From positions 5,828,001-5,892,000 of the forward strand of contig NZ_CP094526.1 in NCBI RefSeq assembly GCF_029910095.1: DNA of 64,000 nt, read 5' to 3'. The notes under the pieces are model-generated. The model worked only from the letters and a program-made list of their open reading frames with translations, searched no databases and was not told where the DNA came from. Position numbers and translations under genes: made by a program. Below, piece after piece: positions 9,462-16,941 of this stretch; within the stretch, counting starts at the first letter, position 1; each line of letters opens with the position of its first letter. The DNA is from Bradyrhizobium sp. ISRA464. GTDB lineage: Bacteria; Pseudomonadota; Alphaproteobacteria; Rhizobiales; Xanthobacteraceae.

Positions 9462-10334
9462 GTGGCTTTCACTGATCGTATCCCCTATCAGGCTCAGGTC
9501 GACCGACCAAAACTCACCTTGCCGGCCGGCAAGAAGCTCGCGGTATGGGTCATCCTCAATGTCGAAGAGTGGCGCATCGAGCACGCGATGCCACGCACCG
9601 CGCTTAGCCCGCCGATGGGCCAACCCTTGTTACCCGACGTGCCGAACTGGTCGTGGCACGAATACGGCATGCGCGCCGGTTTCTGGCGACAGTTCAAGGC
9701 GCTCACAGAGAGAAAGATACCCGTAACGCTGGCCCTGAACGCCAACGTCTGCAATACCTATCCGCGCGTGGCGTCAGCAGCGCTCGAGGCAGGTTTCGAG
9801 TTCATGGGACATGGATTCACCCAGGGACCAATGCACAAGCTCGAGAACCAGGCGGATGCGATCAAGCGATCCGTCGACACCATCGCGGCGTTTACCGGGA
9901 AGTCGCCGCGATCGTGGGAAAGTCCTGGCCTGACCGAAACCGAGGAAACGCTCGATCTCTTGCGCCTCAACGGGATCGAATATGTTGCCGATTGGGTGAT
10001 TGACGATCTTCCCCAGGACATCGCCACGCCGCACGGCACCGTGACCACGATTCCTTATTCGGTCGAGACCAACGACATCGTCATTCACGCACTGCAACAT
10101 CTTCCGTCCGAACAGTTCTTGACGCGCTGCACCGACCAGTTTGATCGGCTCTATCTTGAAGGTGCGGAGAATGCGCGGATCATGGCCATCTCGGTGCACC
10201 CTTACATCACGGGGGTGCCGCATCGAATCAAGTACCTAGAGGCGTTGCTCGACTACATGATCAGCCATGACGGCGTCGCGTTGATGACGGCGAGCGAGAT
10301 TGGAGATTGGTATCGCGCCGAGATGGCGAAGTAG
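9462..10334 (+). CDS. Polysaccharide deacetylase-fold hydrolase (PuuE/allantoinase-like)
   Basis: A 290-residue NodB-fold protein resembling the PuuE-type metal-independent allantoinase group rather than chitin deacetylases. Visible features are AVWVILNVEEWRIEH near residue 27, the LNANVCNTYP strand, EFMGHGFTQGP, and RSWESPGLTETEETLDLL. The GTG start at 9462 has an AAGGAG ribosome site at 9449-9454. The order after an LLM monooxygenase suggests hydrolysis of a cyclic amide formed by oxygenation, which is inference. Its C-terminal 64 codons are repeated, diverged, at 15495-15686. Confidence 0.85.
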   Translation: MAFTDRIPYQAQVDRPKLTLPAGKKLAVWVILNVEEWRIEHAMPRTALSPPMGQPLLPDVPNWSWHEYGMRAGFWRQFKALTERKIPVTLALNANVCNTYPRVASAALEAGFEFMGHGFTQGPMHKLENQADAIKRSVDTIAAFTGKSPRSWESPGLTETEETLDLLRLNGIEYVADWVIDDLPQDIATPHGTVTTIPYSVETNDIVIHALQHLPSEQFLTRCTDQFDRLYLEGAENARIMAISVHPYITGVPHRIKYLEALLDYMISHDGVALMTASEIGDWYRAEMAK

Positions 10335-10642
10335 TACGGGTCAACCGGCGACCTTGATCGGCGATCCGCCATCGGCCGAACTCTCGGCCAGTCTTTCGAA
10401 TCCTGCAAGGAAGATGTCCTGCGCGTCACTGATCATCCGCGCCTTGTCGTGCTCCAGCACGCGCGCTTCATAGATGTATCTTTGTACGCCGTAGGAGAAG
10501 ATGCCGCCGTGAAATACCCAAGCCAATTTCAGTTCGGCACAAGTCCGGCGTCATGCCGGCATTCTCGTATGATGCGGGTCAAACCCCTGTCCTTGACCAT
10601 GCCAACGTACCAGCGGCTTATATCGAGCGCGTTCAGAGCTGA
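10143..10642. repeat. Diverged direct repeat, copy A
   Basis: Holds the end of the deacetylase-like gene (plus) and the tail of a TetR gene (minus). The same arrangement recurs at 15495-16025 with roughly 85-90% identity by eye. Copy A keeps the intact hydrolase but only a broken TetR; copy B is the reverse. Copy A has lost about 22 bases near 10525 relative to copy B. The two copies bracket the amino-sugar block. Confidence 0.85.
10341..10640 (-). pseudogene. Remnant of a TetR-family regulator (C-terminal part)
   Basis: The last 61 codons (10341-10526) read AWVFHGGIF...IYEARVLE...FLAGFERLAESSAD and match the C-terminus of the intact TetR gene at 15698. Further upstream, homology continues at DNA level to about 10640 but the frame is broken and the DNA-binding domain is absent. 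No function is expected. Confidence 0.85.
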
Positions 10643-10734
10643 AGCGCGTCAAATGAAAGGCCGTGACCGTCTCGCGCCGATCCAGTCCAGGATCACGCGT
10701 AATTGGTGGAAACGGTTTCTTTCACTTCTCGTAG

Positions 10735-11937
10735 CTATGTTTGCTGGACAAGCGAATGCAACGCATTAACCGCAGCCTCCCGGTTCTCCACCGGGACAAA
10801 CAGACTTACCGAATGCGACGACAAGACGTACGTGTCGGGGACAATCCCGTGATATTCAAGGATCTGCAACGCCCTGAACGGCAATTCCGATGAAACGCCG
10901 CCGAAGCAGGTGAGACTCACCGAGCTTGAAGCCTCGCGCTGCTTGCGCAGATCCTTGCTCGCCTCCAGCGTGCGCAACAGCGCGTCGAGCCACTCCGAAT
11001 CACAGGCCACGGTCATGCTGGTTTTTCCCGCGGCGAAGTGTGACGCCAGGAGCTGCGGCCAGGACAGGTTGCTTTGCTTGAGGTGCTGCGCGAATTTCTC
11101 GAAACCGTGACTGAGATCCTTGGAATCGATTTCCACATGCTCAATGCGAGCCATCGAGTTGACGGCCAGAACCTTTCCGGTTTCCATCCCTGCAACCTCT
11201 TTCATCACTTGCGTGCTGTGTTCAACGCCACCCCACTGCTTGAGAACCAGAGGCACGTCCCGACTTTGCGCCAGCTCTACGCTGCGAAAATGCAGGATCT
11301 TTGCACCCCAGAAGCACATCTCCGACAGGGATGCGAAGTCTACTCGCCGCAGGGGCTTTGCATCCGGCACGATGCGCGGATCTGCCGAACAAATGCCGTC
11401 GACGTCTTTGATGATTTCACAACGCTCGGCTTTCAGCGCTGCGGCCATCGCAACGGCCGTGGTGTCGCTGCCGCCCCGACCGAGCGTGGTGATTTCCCTG
11501 GTCGCCGGGTTCACGCCCTGAAATCCTGCCAGCACTACAACACGCCCACGATCAAGTTCCTCACGCACCCGAATGGGCCGCACATCCAGAATGCGCGCCG
11601 AGGAATGGGAGTGGTCGGTCATGACGCCGGCCTGGCTGCCGGTAAAGCTGATCGCGGGCACGCCGAGATCGGAAAGCGCCATACTCATCAGGGACATGCT
11701 GATGCGCTCGCCGGTCGTCAGCAGCATGTCGAGTTCACGACGATTGGGAGTGGGGCTTACCTGATGAGCCATCTGGATCAATTTGTCGGTGGTCGTGCCC
11801 ATGGCGGAGACGATCGCCACGACACGATGACCACGGCCATGCAGCTCGGCGAGACTGCGCGCAACCGCGCGAATTTTCGCCGGTGTTTCAAGGCAGACAC
11901 CGCCATATTTCTGCACGATGATGGGATGGTTGCGCAT
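10735..11937 (-). CDS. Aspartate kinase-like protein with altered N-terminal motif
   Basis: A 400-residue amino-acid-kinase-fold protein. Family signs are [19 protein letters not shown] near residue 150, [14 protein letters not shown] and C-terminal ACT-like segments ([19 protein letters not shown]). The usual nucleotide/aspartate motif KFGGTSV is replaced by KYGGVCLET at residues 10-18, losing the Thr-Ser pair, so substrate or activity may differ. The ATG directly abuts the nagA stop, and the gene lies in an amino-sugar block instead of a lysine/threonine operon. Aspartokinase is the best family call; the housekeeping role is doubtful. Confidence 0.8.
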   Translation of the reverse strand: MRNHPIIVQKYGGVCLETPAKIRAVARSLAELHGRGHRVVAIVSAMGTTTDKLIQMAHQVSPTPNRRELDMLLTTGERISMSLMSMALSDLGVPAISFTGSQAGVMTDHSHSSARILDVRPIRVREELDRGRVVVLAGFQGVNPATREITTLGRGGSDTTAVAMAAALKAERCEIIKDVDGICSADPRIVPDAKPLRRVDFASLSEMCFWGAKILHFRSVELAQSRDVPLVLKQWGGVEHSTQVMKEVAGMETGKVLAVNSMARIEHVEIDSKDLSHGFEKFAQHLKQSNLSWPQLLASHFAAGKTSMTVACDSEWLDALLRTLEASKDLRKQREASSSVSLTCFGGVSSELPFRALQILEYHGIVPDTYVLSSHSVSLFVPVENREAAVNALHSLVQQT

Positions 11938-13128
11938 CTAACCTCGGTGGGAAGTCTCGCTCGGTTCGCCCATCGAACCGACACCGCCTACCCATGCGCC
12001 GATGACTTCAAAGTTCGGACTGAAGGCGACAAGGTCCGCGCGATAGCCAGGCGCGATCCGTCCAAGCTCGGTCTCAAGGCCTAGAAATGCCGCTGGCGTC
12101 CGAGAGGCCATGATGAGGGCATCGGCAAGAGGGATCTCGAGCAGCGCAACAGCGTTGCGCACCGCCTCGATCATGGAGAGGTGAGCGCCCGCGAGTGTGC
12201 CATCGGGGCCCGTCAGGCGATTTTCATGCAACGTGATCTGCTTTCCTTGCAGCATGAATTGGCGGTCGTTCGTGCCCACCAATGGCATGGCATCGGTAAC
12301 CAGCATCAATCGATCGCGTCCCTTGCAGCGGAAGGCAACGCGCAAACCGGCGCGGTCAACGTGGATGCCGTCGCAGATGATCCCTGCAAACAGCCGGTCA
12401 TCTCCGAGCGCGGCGCCCACCAAGCCCGGCTCCCGGGCGTTCAACTGCGACATGGCATTGAACAGATGGGTCACCCCCGAGACACCGCGATCGACCGCCT
12501 GGCCGATTTCGGCTGCGGTGGCGTCGCTGTGGCCGACCGCAATCCGCAATCCGGCGCCGATCAATGCATCGATCATGGACGCGGGCACACATTCCGGGGC
12601 CAAGGTCACAATGGAGCGGCCCCGGCCTCCGAAACTTTTGATGGCGGCGAGATCGCGCCGATCGGGCACGCGTATCTCGGCTTCCAGATGGATGCCCTTG
12701 CGGGACCTGTTGAGAGCCGGCCCTTCCAGGTGAAAGCCGAGCACGCCGGGAATGTTGAGGCACGCCAGAGCTGCTGCAGCCAATTCCTCGATGACCTCGC
12801 TTCGATCGGTGATGAGGGTTGGCAAGCAGCCCGTGGTGCCCGCCTTGCGGTGCGCCGCGACGATGCGTCGAACGCCAGGCTCCGTCGGCTGGTCGTTGAG
12901 AAGAACGCCCCCGCCTCCATTCACCTGAATGTCGATGAATCCCGGTGCGAGGATCGCACCGGGGCGAAGCTGGATTGCCGCGCGCGCCTGTGATTCTCCG
13001 AGGGCGATGCTTTCAATCCGGCCTTTCGAAATCCTGACCGACCCCGGCCCGCGCATGGCGATACCGTCAAAGATTTGCGGCGCAGCAATCGTGAGAATGT
13101 CGGAAGAGGTGCAGTCGCCCATCAGCAT
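11938..13128 (-). CDS. nagA: N-acetylglucosamine-6-phosphate deacetylase
   Basis: A 396-residue amidohydrolase that converts GlcNAc-6-phosphate to glucosamine-6-phosphate and acetate in the cytoplasm. Family motifs are present in order: PGFIDIQVNGGGG, GCLPTLITD, LGFHLEGPALN with the metal-binding Glu, AVGHSDA, THLFNAMSQL, ICDGIHVD and LVTDAMPLVG with the catalytic Asp. The length is normal. It is divergent from the GlcNAc-kinase and murQ genes and shares the 107-base promoter region with them. It is followed without a gap by the aspartokinase-like gene. Confidence 0.93.
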   Translation of the reverse strand: MLMGDCTSSDILTIAAPQIFDGIAMRGPGSVRISKGRIESIALGESQARAAIQLRPGAILAPGFIDIQVNGGGGVLLNDQPTEPGVRRIVAAHRKAGTTGCLPTLITDRSEVIEELAAAALACLNIPGVLGFHLEGPALNRSRKGIHLEAEIRVPDRRDLAAIKSFGGRGRSIVTLAPECVPASMIDALIGAGLRIAVGHSDATAAEIGQAVDRGVSGVTHLFNAMSQLNAREPGLVGAALGDDRLFAGIICDGIHVDRAGLRVAFRCKGRDRLMLVTDAMPLVGTNDRQFMLQGKQITLHENRLTGPDGTLAGAHLSMIEAVRNAVALLEIPLADALIMASRTPAAFLGLETELGRIAPGYRADLVAFSPNFEVIGAWVGGVGSMGEPSETSHRG

Positions 13129-13235
13129 TCATCCGCGAGTGGCAGTCACAGACCCGTGAGACGAGTGTCGTAACCTCAAATGTTCCCCATCTAGGCATTG
13201 GGGGACCCGGACTGAAGCCGTCGCGTTAACACTCG
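13129..13235. promoter_or_regulatory. Divergent promoter region between nagA and the sugar-kinase gene
   Basis: A 107-base space between two divergent starts; promoters for both arms of the amino-sugar block must lie here. No clear operator palindrome or consensus promoter boxes were recognised. No nagC/nagR-type regulator gene is present in the block. Confidence 0.4.
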
Positions 13236-14147
13236 ATGGGAACGAAAGGTAGCACGTATCTCGGAATTGGCGGGGGCGGAACTCGGTGCCGCGCCCGGAT
13301 TGAGGACGAACACGGCACGCTGCTCGGCGAAGCAAGCTCGGGACCTGCTACGACTAGGATCGGCGTCGAAAAGGCCCGGCGATCCATCACCGAGGCGACC
13401 GAAGCTGCTGCTGCAAAGGCTGCCCTGGGGCGCGACGATTTTGCGCGAAAGCAGGGCGGAATCGGCCTCGCCGGGCTTGGCCGCCGGGGCGCGGAAGCGG
13501 CGCTCAATGAGATCGGCCATCCCTTTGCATCCGCTATCTTCATCAGCGACGGCATGGCTGCCTGTGGCGCCCATAGCGGCGCGGACGGAGCCATCGTCGT
13601 AGCCGGCACGGGCTCGGTTGGTGTCGGCCTGATCGGTAGCCGCGAAATCCGTCTCGCCGGCTACGGCTTTCCCGTGCTGGACGAAGGCAGCGGTGCTGAC
13701 ATCGGCCTGCAGGTTGTTCGACTGGCGCTGCGGACCGCGGATCGCCGCGGCGATCCGCCTTCATCGCTTTCGGAGGTGCTGGGCGCATTCGATCATGATC
13801 CTTATCAGGCCGTGACCTGGTCCGAAGACGCCAGGGCCACAGACTGCGCTGCGTTTGCGCCGATGGTGATGCGGCACGCCAATCAGGGCGATCCGGTCGG
13901 CCGTCGCATCACCGAACACGCGGCTGGCGATCTGCTCGATCTGTTCCTGGCGAGAGGAATTGACCGGCTCGCGCTGGTGGGCGGGCTCACGGATGCCATT
14001 ACGGCCTGGCTGTCGCCTGATCTGCGCGCCCGCGTCAGGCGTCGTGACGCCAACGCAGCGGTCGGTGCGTTACCTGTGGCGCGAGGGCGGCTTGACCTGC
14101 CCAAGAGAGAAACTGACCATGAACAGGCTTCAAGGTTCCGCGGTTAA
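13236..14147 (+). CDS. BadF/BadG-type N-acetylglucosamine kinase-like protein
   Basis: A 303-residue ASKHA-fold kinase resembling GspK/MurK-type GlcNAc and glucosamine kinases, which phosphorylate free amino sugars. Motifs: phosphate-1 loop GIGGGGTRCRARI near residue 10, AGLGRRG, DGMAACGAH, VVAGTGSVG and LDEGSGADIG. The phosphate-1 loop normally reads GIDGGGT; here the metal-binding Asp is Gly at residue 12 (codon GGC at 13269-13271, one base from GAC), which may impair catalysis. It overlaps murQ by 29 bases. Confidence 0.85.
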   Translation: MGTKGSTYLGIGGGGTRCRARIEDEHGTLLGEASSGPATTRIGVEKARRSITEATEAAAAKAALGRDDFARKQGGIGLAGLGRRGAEAALNEIGHPFASAIFISDGMAACGAHSGADGAIVVAGTGSVGVGLIGSREIRLAGYGFPVLDEGSGADIGLQVVRLALRTADRRGDPPSSLSEVLGAFDHDPYQAVTWSEDARATDCAAFAPMVMRHANQGDPVGRRITEHAAGDLLDLFLARGIDRLALVGGLTDAITAWLSPDLRARVRRRDANAAVGALPVARGRLDLPKRETDHEQASRFRG

Positions 14148-15111
14148 GGAAGCATGGATCAATTTTATGGCCACCGAAGAAGTCGATCCTCGCTTTGCCG
14201 ATCTTGATGCATGGTCGCTGACGTCAGCGATGGAAGCCATGTGGGAGGGTCAGCTTGCGGCAGTTGCGGCAATCGGCCGTGCCCTTCCCGCGATCACCGC
14301 GGCGACCGAAGCGGCCAAGGCGGCGCTGGGCGATCGCGGACGCATTGTGTATGTCGGCGCGGGCACCTCGGGCCGCGTGGCGGTCCAGGACGGCGCCGAG
14401 CTGACGCCGACCTTCGCCTGGCCGAACGAGCGCGTCCGCTTCATCGTCGCCGGCGGAGACAGTGCGTTCGTCAGCAGCATCGAGGGCGCGGAGGACGATG
14501 TCGATGATGCGGTCACGCAGATCAATGCCGCGCGGCTCACACCGCACGACGTGGTCATCGCGGTAGCCGCCAGCGGCACCACGCCATTCACGGTCGCAGC
14601 GCTAAAGCAGGCAGGCTCTTTCGGTGCAGTGACGATCGGTGTCGCCAACAATCCCGGAACCGCACTGCTGGCGTCGGCAAGGTTTCCGATCGTGATCGAG
14701 ACCGGCCGCGAGCTGATCGCGGGCTCCACGCGAATGAAGGCGGGCACCGCGCAGAAGGTTGTGCTCAACCTGATCTCCTCAGGGATCATGCTGCGGCTTG
14801 GCCGGGTATATCGCGGCATGATGGTGAACATGCAGCCGACCAATGCCAAACTGAAGCGGCGCGCCGAGGCCATGGTGGCGCAAATCGCGCACTGTGATCC
14901 GTCGCACGCGACACGCTCACTTGAGCAGTCCGAGGGAGACATCAAGACGGCAGTCCTTCTGGCGTTGGGCGTCGACCGGGTTGATGCCAAGACCGTTCTG
15001 AACAATTGTGAGGGCAACCTTCGACGCGTGTTTGCCGAGCTCGCCAGGACTGGTGACCGGCATCCAAAGGGCGCGGCGGCGCGCAATCGAGACGGAGCGG
15101 TTGAGCCGTGA
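14119..15111 (+). CDS. murQ: N-acetylmuramic acid 6-phosphate etherase
   Basis: A 330-residue SIS-domain lyase that removes the lactyl ether of MurNAc-6-phosphate to give GlcNAc-6-phosphate, feeding NagA during peptidoglycan recycling. Visible segments: ATEEVDPRFADLD, IVYVGAGTSGRVAVQDGAELTPTF, AASGTTPFTV, ELIAGSTRMKAGTAQK and the C-terminal ALGVDRVDAKTVLNNCEGNLRR. The start at 14119 matches the family N-terminus. The stop overlaps a GTG start (GTGA) of the broken deaminase gene that follows. Confidence 0.94.
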   Translation: MNRLQGSAVKEAWINFMATEEVDPRFADLDAWSLTSAMEAMWEGQLAAVAAIGRALPAITAATEAAKAALGDRGRIVYVGAGTSGRVAVQDGAELTPTFAWPNERVRFIVAGGDSAFVSSIEGAEDDVDDAVTQINAARLTPHDVVIAVAASGTTPFTVAALKQAGSFGAVTIGVANNPGTALLASARFPIVIETGRELIAGSTRMKAGTAQKVVLNLISSGIMLRLGRVYRGMMVNMQPTNAKLKRRAEAMVAQIAHCDPSHATRSLEQSEGDIKTAVLLALGVDRVDAKTVLNNCEGNLRRVFAELARTGDRHPKGAAARNRDGAVEP

Positions 15112-15265
15112 GAACATCCGCGATGGCGAGCGAAATCGGGGAAAGCGCGGATGTTGTCGCCAACATCGTTCGCAACCGCCCCGCCACGCGTGACATCACA
15201 CAGCGAATTGGGATTGGTTCCGCCCCCCCTGTGCGTCGTGTGCGGCCGGGGAAGCTCTGGGCATG
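15108..15265 (+). pseudogene. Truncated, frameshifted SIS-domain glucosamine-6-phosphate deaminase (NagB-II type)
   Basis: A GTG at 15108 overlaps the murQ stop as GTGA and opens a frame reading MASEIGESADVVANIV, typical of SIS-type deaminases (AgaS/GlmS C-domain family). The SIS signature VVCGRGSSGHAG follows in another frame near 15228-15265, so there is a frameshift around 15205. Homology then stops, about 230 bases before copy B of the direct repeat. The product that would turn glucosamine-6-phosphate into fructose-6-phosphate is therefore missing here. Confidence 0.8.
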
Positions 15266-15301
15266 CCGGGCCAGTAAAGCAACGAATAGTCGAGGTGGGC
15301 G

Positions 15302-15442
15302 ATGGAGACGCTCGGCGGCGTCGAGAGGGCGATCGAGGCGAGGCAGACGGCGATCGACATGCTACAGCCGGTGGCCGAGGCCAACGCCACGCAGTCGCAG
15401 GAATCACTTTGTCGCATGGCTTCAGAAGAAGAGAGAACTTGA
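15302..15442 (+). CDS. Short unrecognised reading frame in the junction
   Basis: A 46-codon frame beginning METLGGVERAIEARQ lies between the deaminase remnant and repeat copy B. It is alpha-helical in character, has no recognised family, and shows no good ribosome site. It may be the end of another truncated gene instead of an expressed one. Confidence 0.2.
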   Translation: METLGGVERAIEARQTAIDMLQPVAEANATQSQESLCRMASEEERT

Positions 15443-15494
15443 CATCCAGACACAGTCAAAGGGCGCGCTTGACACGCGCTGCACCTACCAATTG

Positions 15495-15686
15495 GATCGA
15501 CACCACCTCGAAGGCTCAAAGAACGCGCGGATCATTGCCATCTCGGTGTACCCTTACATCACGGGGTTACCGCATCGAATCAAGTACCTTGAGGCGTTGC
15601 TCGACTACGTGATCAGCCATGACGGCGTCGCGTTGATGATGGCGAGCGAGATCGGAGATTGGTATCGCGCCGAGATGGCGAAGTAG
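15495..15686 (+). pseudogene. C-terminal fragment of the PuuE-like deacetylase gene
   Basis: The last 64 codons of the gene at 9462 recur here with a few substitutions (NARIIAISVYPYITGLP, GDWYRAEMAK), ending at the same stop. No start or upstream domain is present, so it is a remnant left at the repeat junction. Confidence 0.9.
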
Positions 15687-16025
15687 TATAGTACGGATCA
15701 ACCAGCGACCTTGATCGGCGCCCGCCGACGATCGGCCGAGCTCTCGGCCAGTCGTTCGAATCCTGCAAGAAAGATATCCAGCGCGTCACTGATCATCTGC
15801 GCCTTGTCCTCCAGCACAGGCGCTTCATAGATGTATTTTCGTACGCCGTAGTAGAAGATGCCGCCGTGAAATACCCAAGCCAGTTCCAGCTCGGCAGCAC
15901 TGGGCCTGCCTTGCACCGCAAGTCCGGCGTCATGGCGGCATTCTCGTATGATGCGGGTCAGGATCTTGTCCTTGACCATGCCAACGTACCAGCGATTGAT
16001 ATCGAGGCCTTTCAAACCTGAATAC
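15495..16025. repeat. Diverged direct repeat, copy B
   Basis: Counterpart of the repeat at 10143-10642 in the same orientation. It carries the hydrolase fragment and the C-terminal half of the intact TetR gene. The two copies differ by many single-base substitutions and small indels, so the duplication is either old or was created by incoming related DNA. Confidence 0.85.
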
Positions 16026-16384
16026 AGATAAATCCGCAGCCATTTGCGGGTGAAAATCGTGTCCGTATAGGCTTGGTAAAACTCCTGTAGCCGCACACGC
16101 AGCGAACGCGAACGATCCGAAAGCAACTTTTCCCAACCGGTCTCAAGTGGACCAAGATAGACCTGCTGATAGACCTCCTTGATGAGGTCGTCCTTGCTGG
16201 GAAAGTAGCGGTAAAGCAGCGGCTGAGTCACACCAAGTTTCCGCGCCAACGCGCGGGTGCCGCCAGCAAATCCCTCTTCCGCAAAAAGCTCGGTAGCCTT
16301 GGTTACGAACTCACTGCGCCGATCGTCGGCTGACAATCGCCGTTGCTTCACGCGTGTTGGTTTGACCACAGCCTTTCTGCTCAT
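15698..16384 (-). CDS. TetR-family transcriptional regulator
   Basis: A 228-residue repressor-type regulator. The N-terminal helix-turn-helix spans about residues 20-65 (FVTKATELFAEEGFAGGT, LARKLGVTQPLLYRYFPSKDDL), followed by a helical ligand-binding domain. The ATG at 16384 overlaps the flavin-reductase stop as ATGA, so it is the last gene of a three-gene minus-strand operon and probably controls it by binding substrate or product. The divergent region at 8176 is another possible target. Extension to 16528 would run into the neighbour. Confidence 0.92.
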   Translation of the reverse strand: MSRKAVVKPTRVKQRRLSADDRRSEFVTKATELFAEEGFAGGTRALARKLGVTQPLLYRYFPSKDDLIKEVYQQVYLGPLETGWEKLLSDRSRSLRVRLQEFYQAYTDTIFTRKWLRIYLYSGLKGLDINRWYVGMVKDKILTRIIRECRHDAGLAVQGRPSAAELELAWVFHGGIFYYGVRKYIYEAPVLEDKAQMISDALDIFLAGFERLAESSADRRRAPIKVAG

Positions 16385-16932
16385 GCCTTGTCGCCGCCGC
16401 CAGCAAGAAACCGACCAAAACCACCGCGCGCGAACAGTAAAGGGGCCTTCTGATTGTAGGAATATGCTTCCACTGCTCCCAGGAAAATGACGTGGTCCCC
16501 ACCGTAATAGCGATTGACCGAGCGGCACTGAAAATTGGCGACCACATCCGCAAGTATGGGCGCGCTGCCGAGACCCGGCGTCCAGCTTACGCCCGCAAAC
16601 TTGTCATCGGTCGATCTGGCGAACCGCACGGCTAGCGCTTGCTGCGATGCAGCTAGAACATTGACAGTAAAATGGCTGGCATTCTGGAAAATGGGGAGGC
16701 CCTGAGAGAACATACCCAGGCTCCACAGCACCAGCGGCGGATTGAGCGACACCGACGCGAACGAATTGCACGTGATCCCATACGGCCGTCCCTCGGCCGA
16801 CATCGCAGTCACAATCGTCACACCGGTTGCGAACGTGCCGAGCGCATTACGGAAATCGCGAGGATCGATCACCGAATTGCCGCTTGCGAACTCATTGGAC
16901 GGATCCGCCGGATGCTTGGGTTGGTCAGACAT
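16381..16932 (-). CDS. Flavin reductase family protein (HpaC/RutF-like)
   Basis: A 183-residue NAD(P)H:flavin oxidoreductase that supplies FMNH2 or FADH2 to two-component monooxygenases. Family sequence: FRNALGTFATGVTIVTA near residue 27, GITCNSFASVSLNPPLVLWSL with the flavin-contacting region, FTVNVLAASQ, and GDHVIFLGAVE. It lies 9 bases downstream of the acyl-CoA-dehydrogenase-fold monooxygenase, its most likely partner; the LLM enzyme at 8349 also needs reduced flavin and has no reductase beside it. Confidence 0.92.
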   Translation of the reverse strand: MSDQPKHPADPSNEFASGNSVIDPRDFRNALGTFATGVTIVTAMSAEGRPYGITCNSFASVSLNPPLVLWSLGMFSQGLPIFQNASHFTVNVLAASQQALAVRFARSTDDKFAGVSWTPGLGSAPILADVVANFQCRSVNRYYGGDHVIFLGAVEAYSYNQKAPLLFARGGFGRFLAGGGDKA

Positions 16933-16941
16933 CCAGCAACC

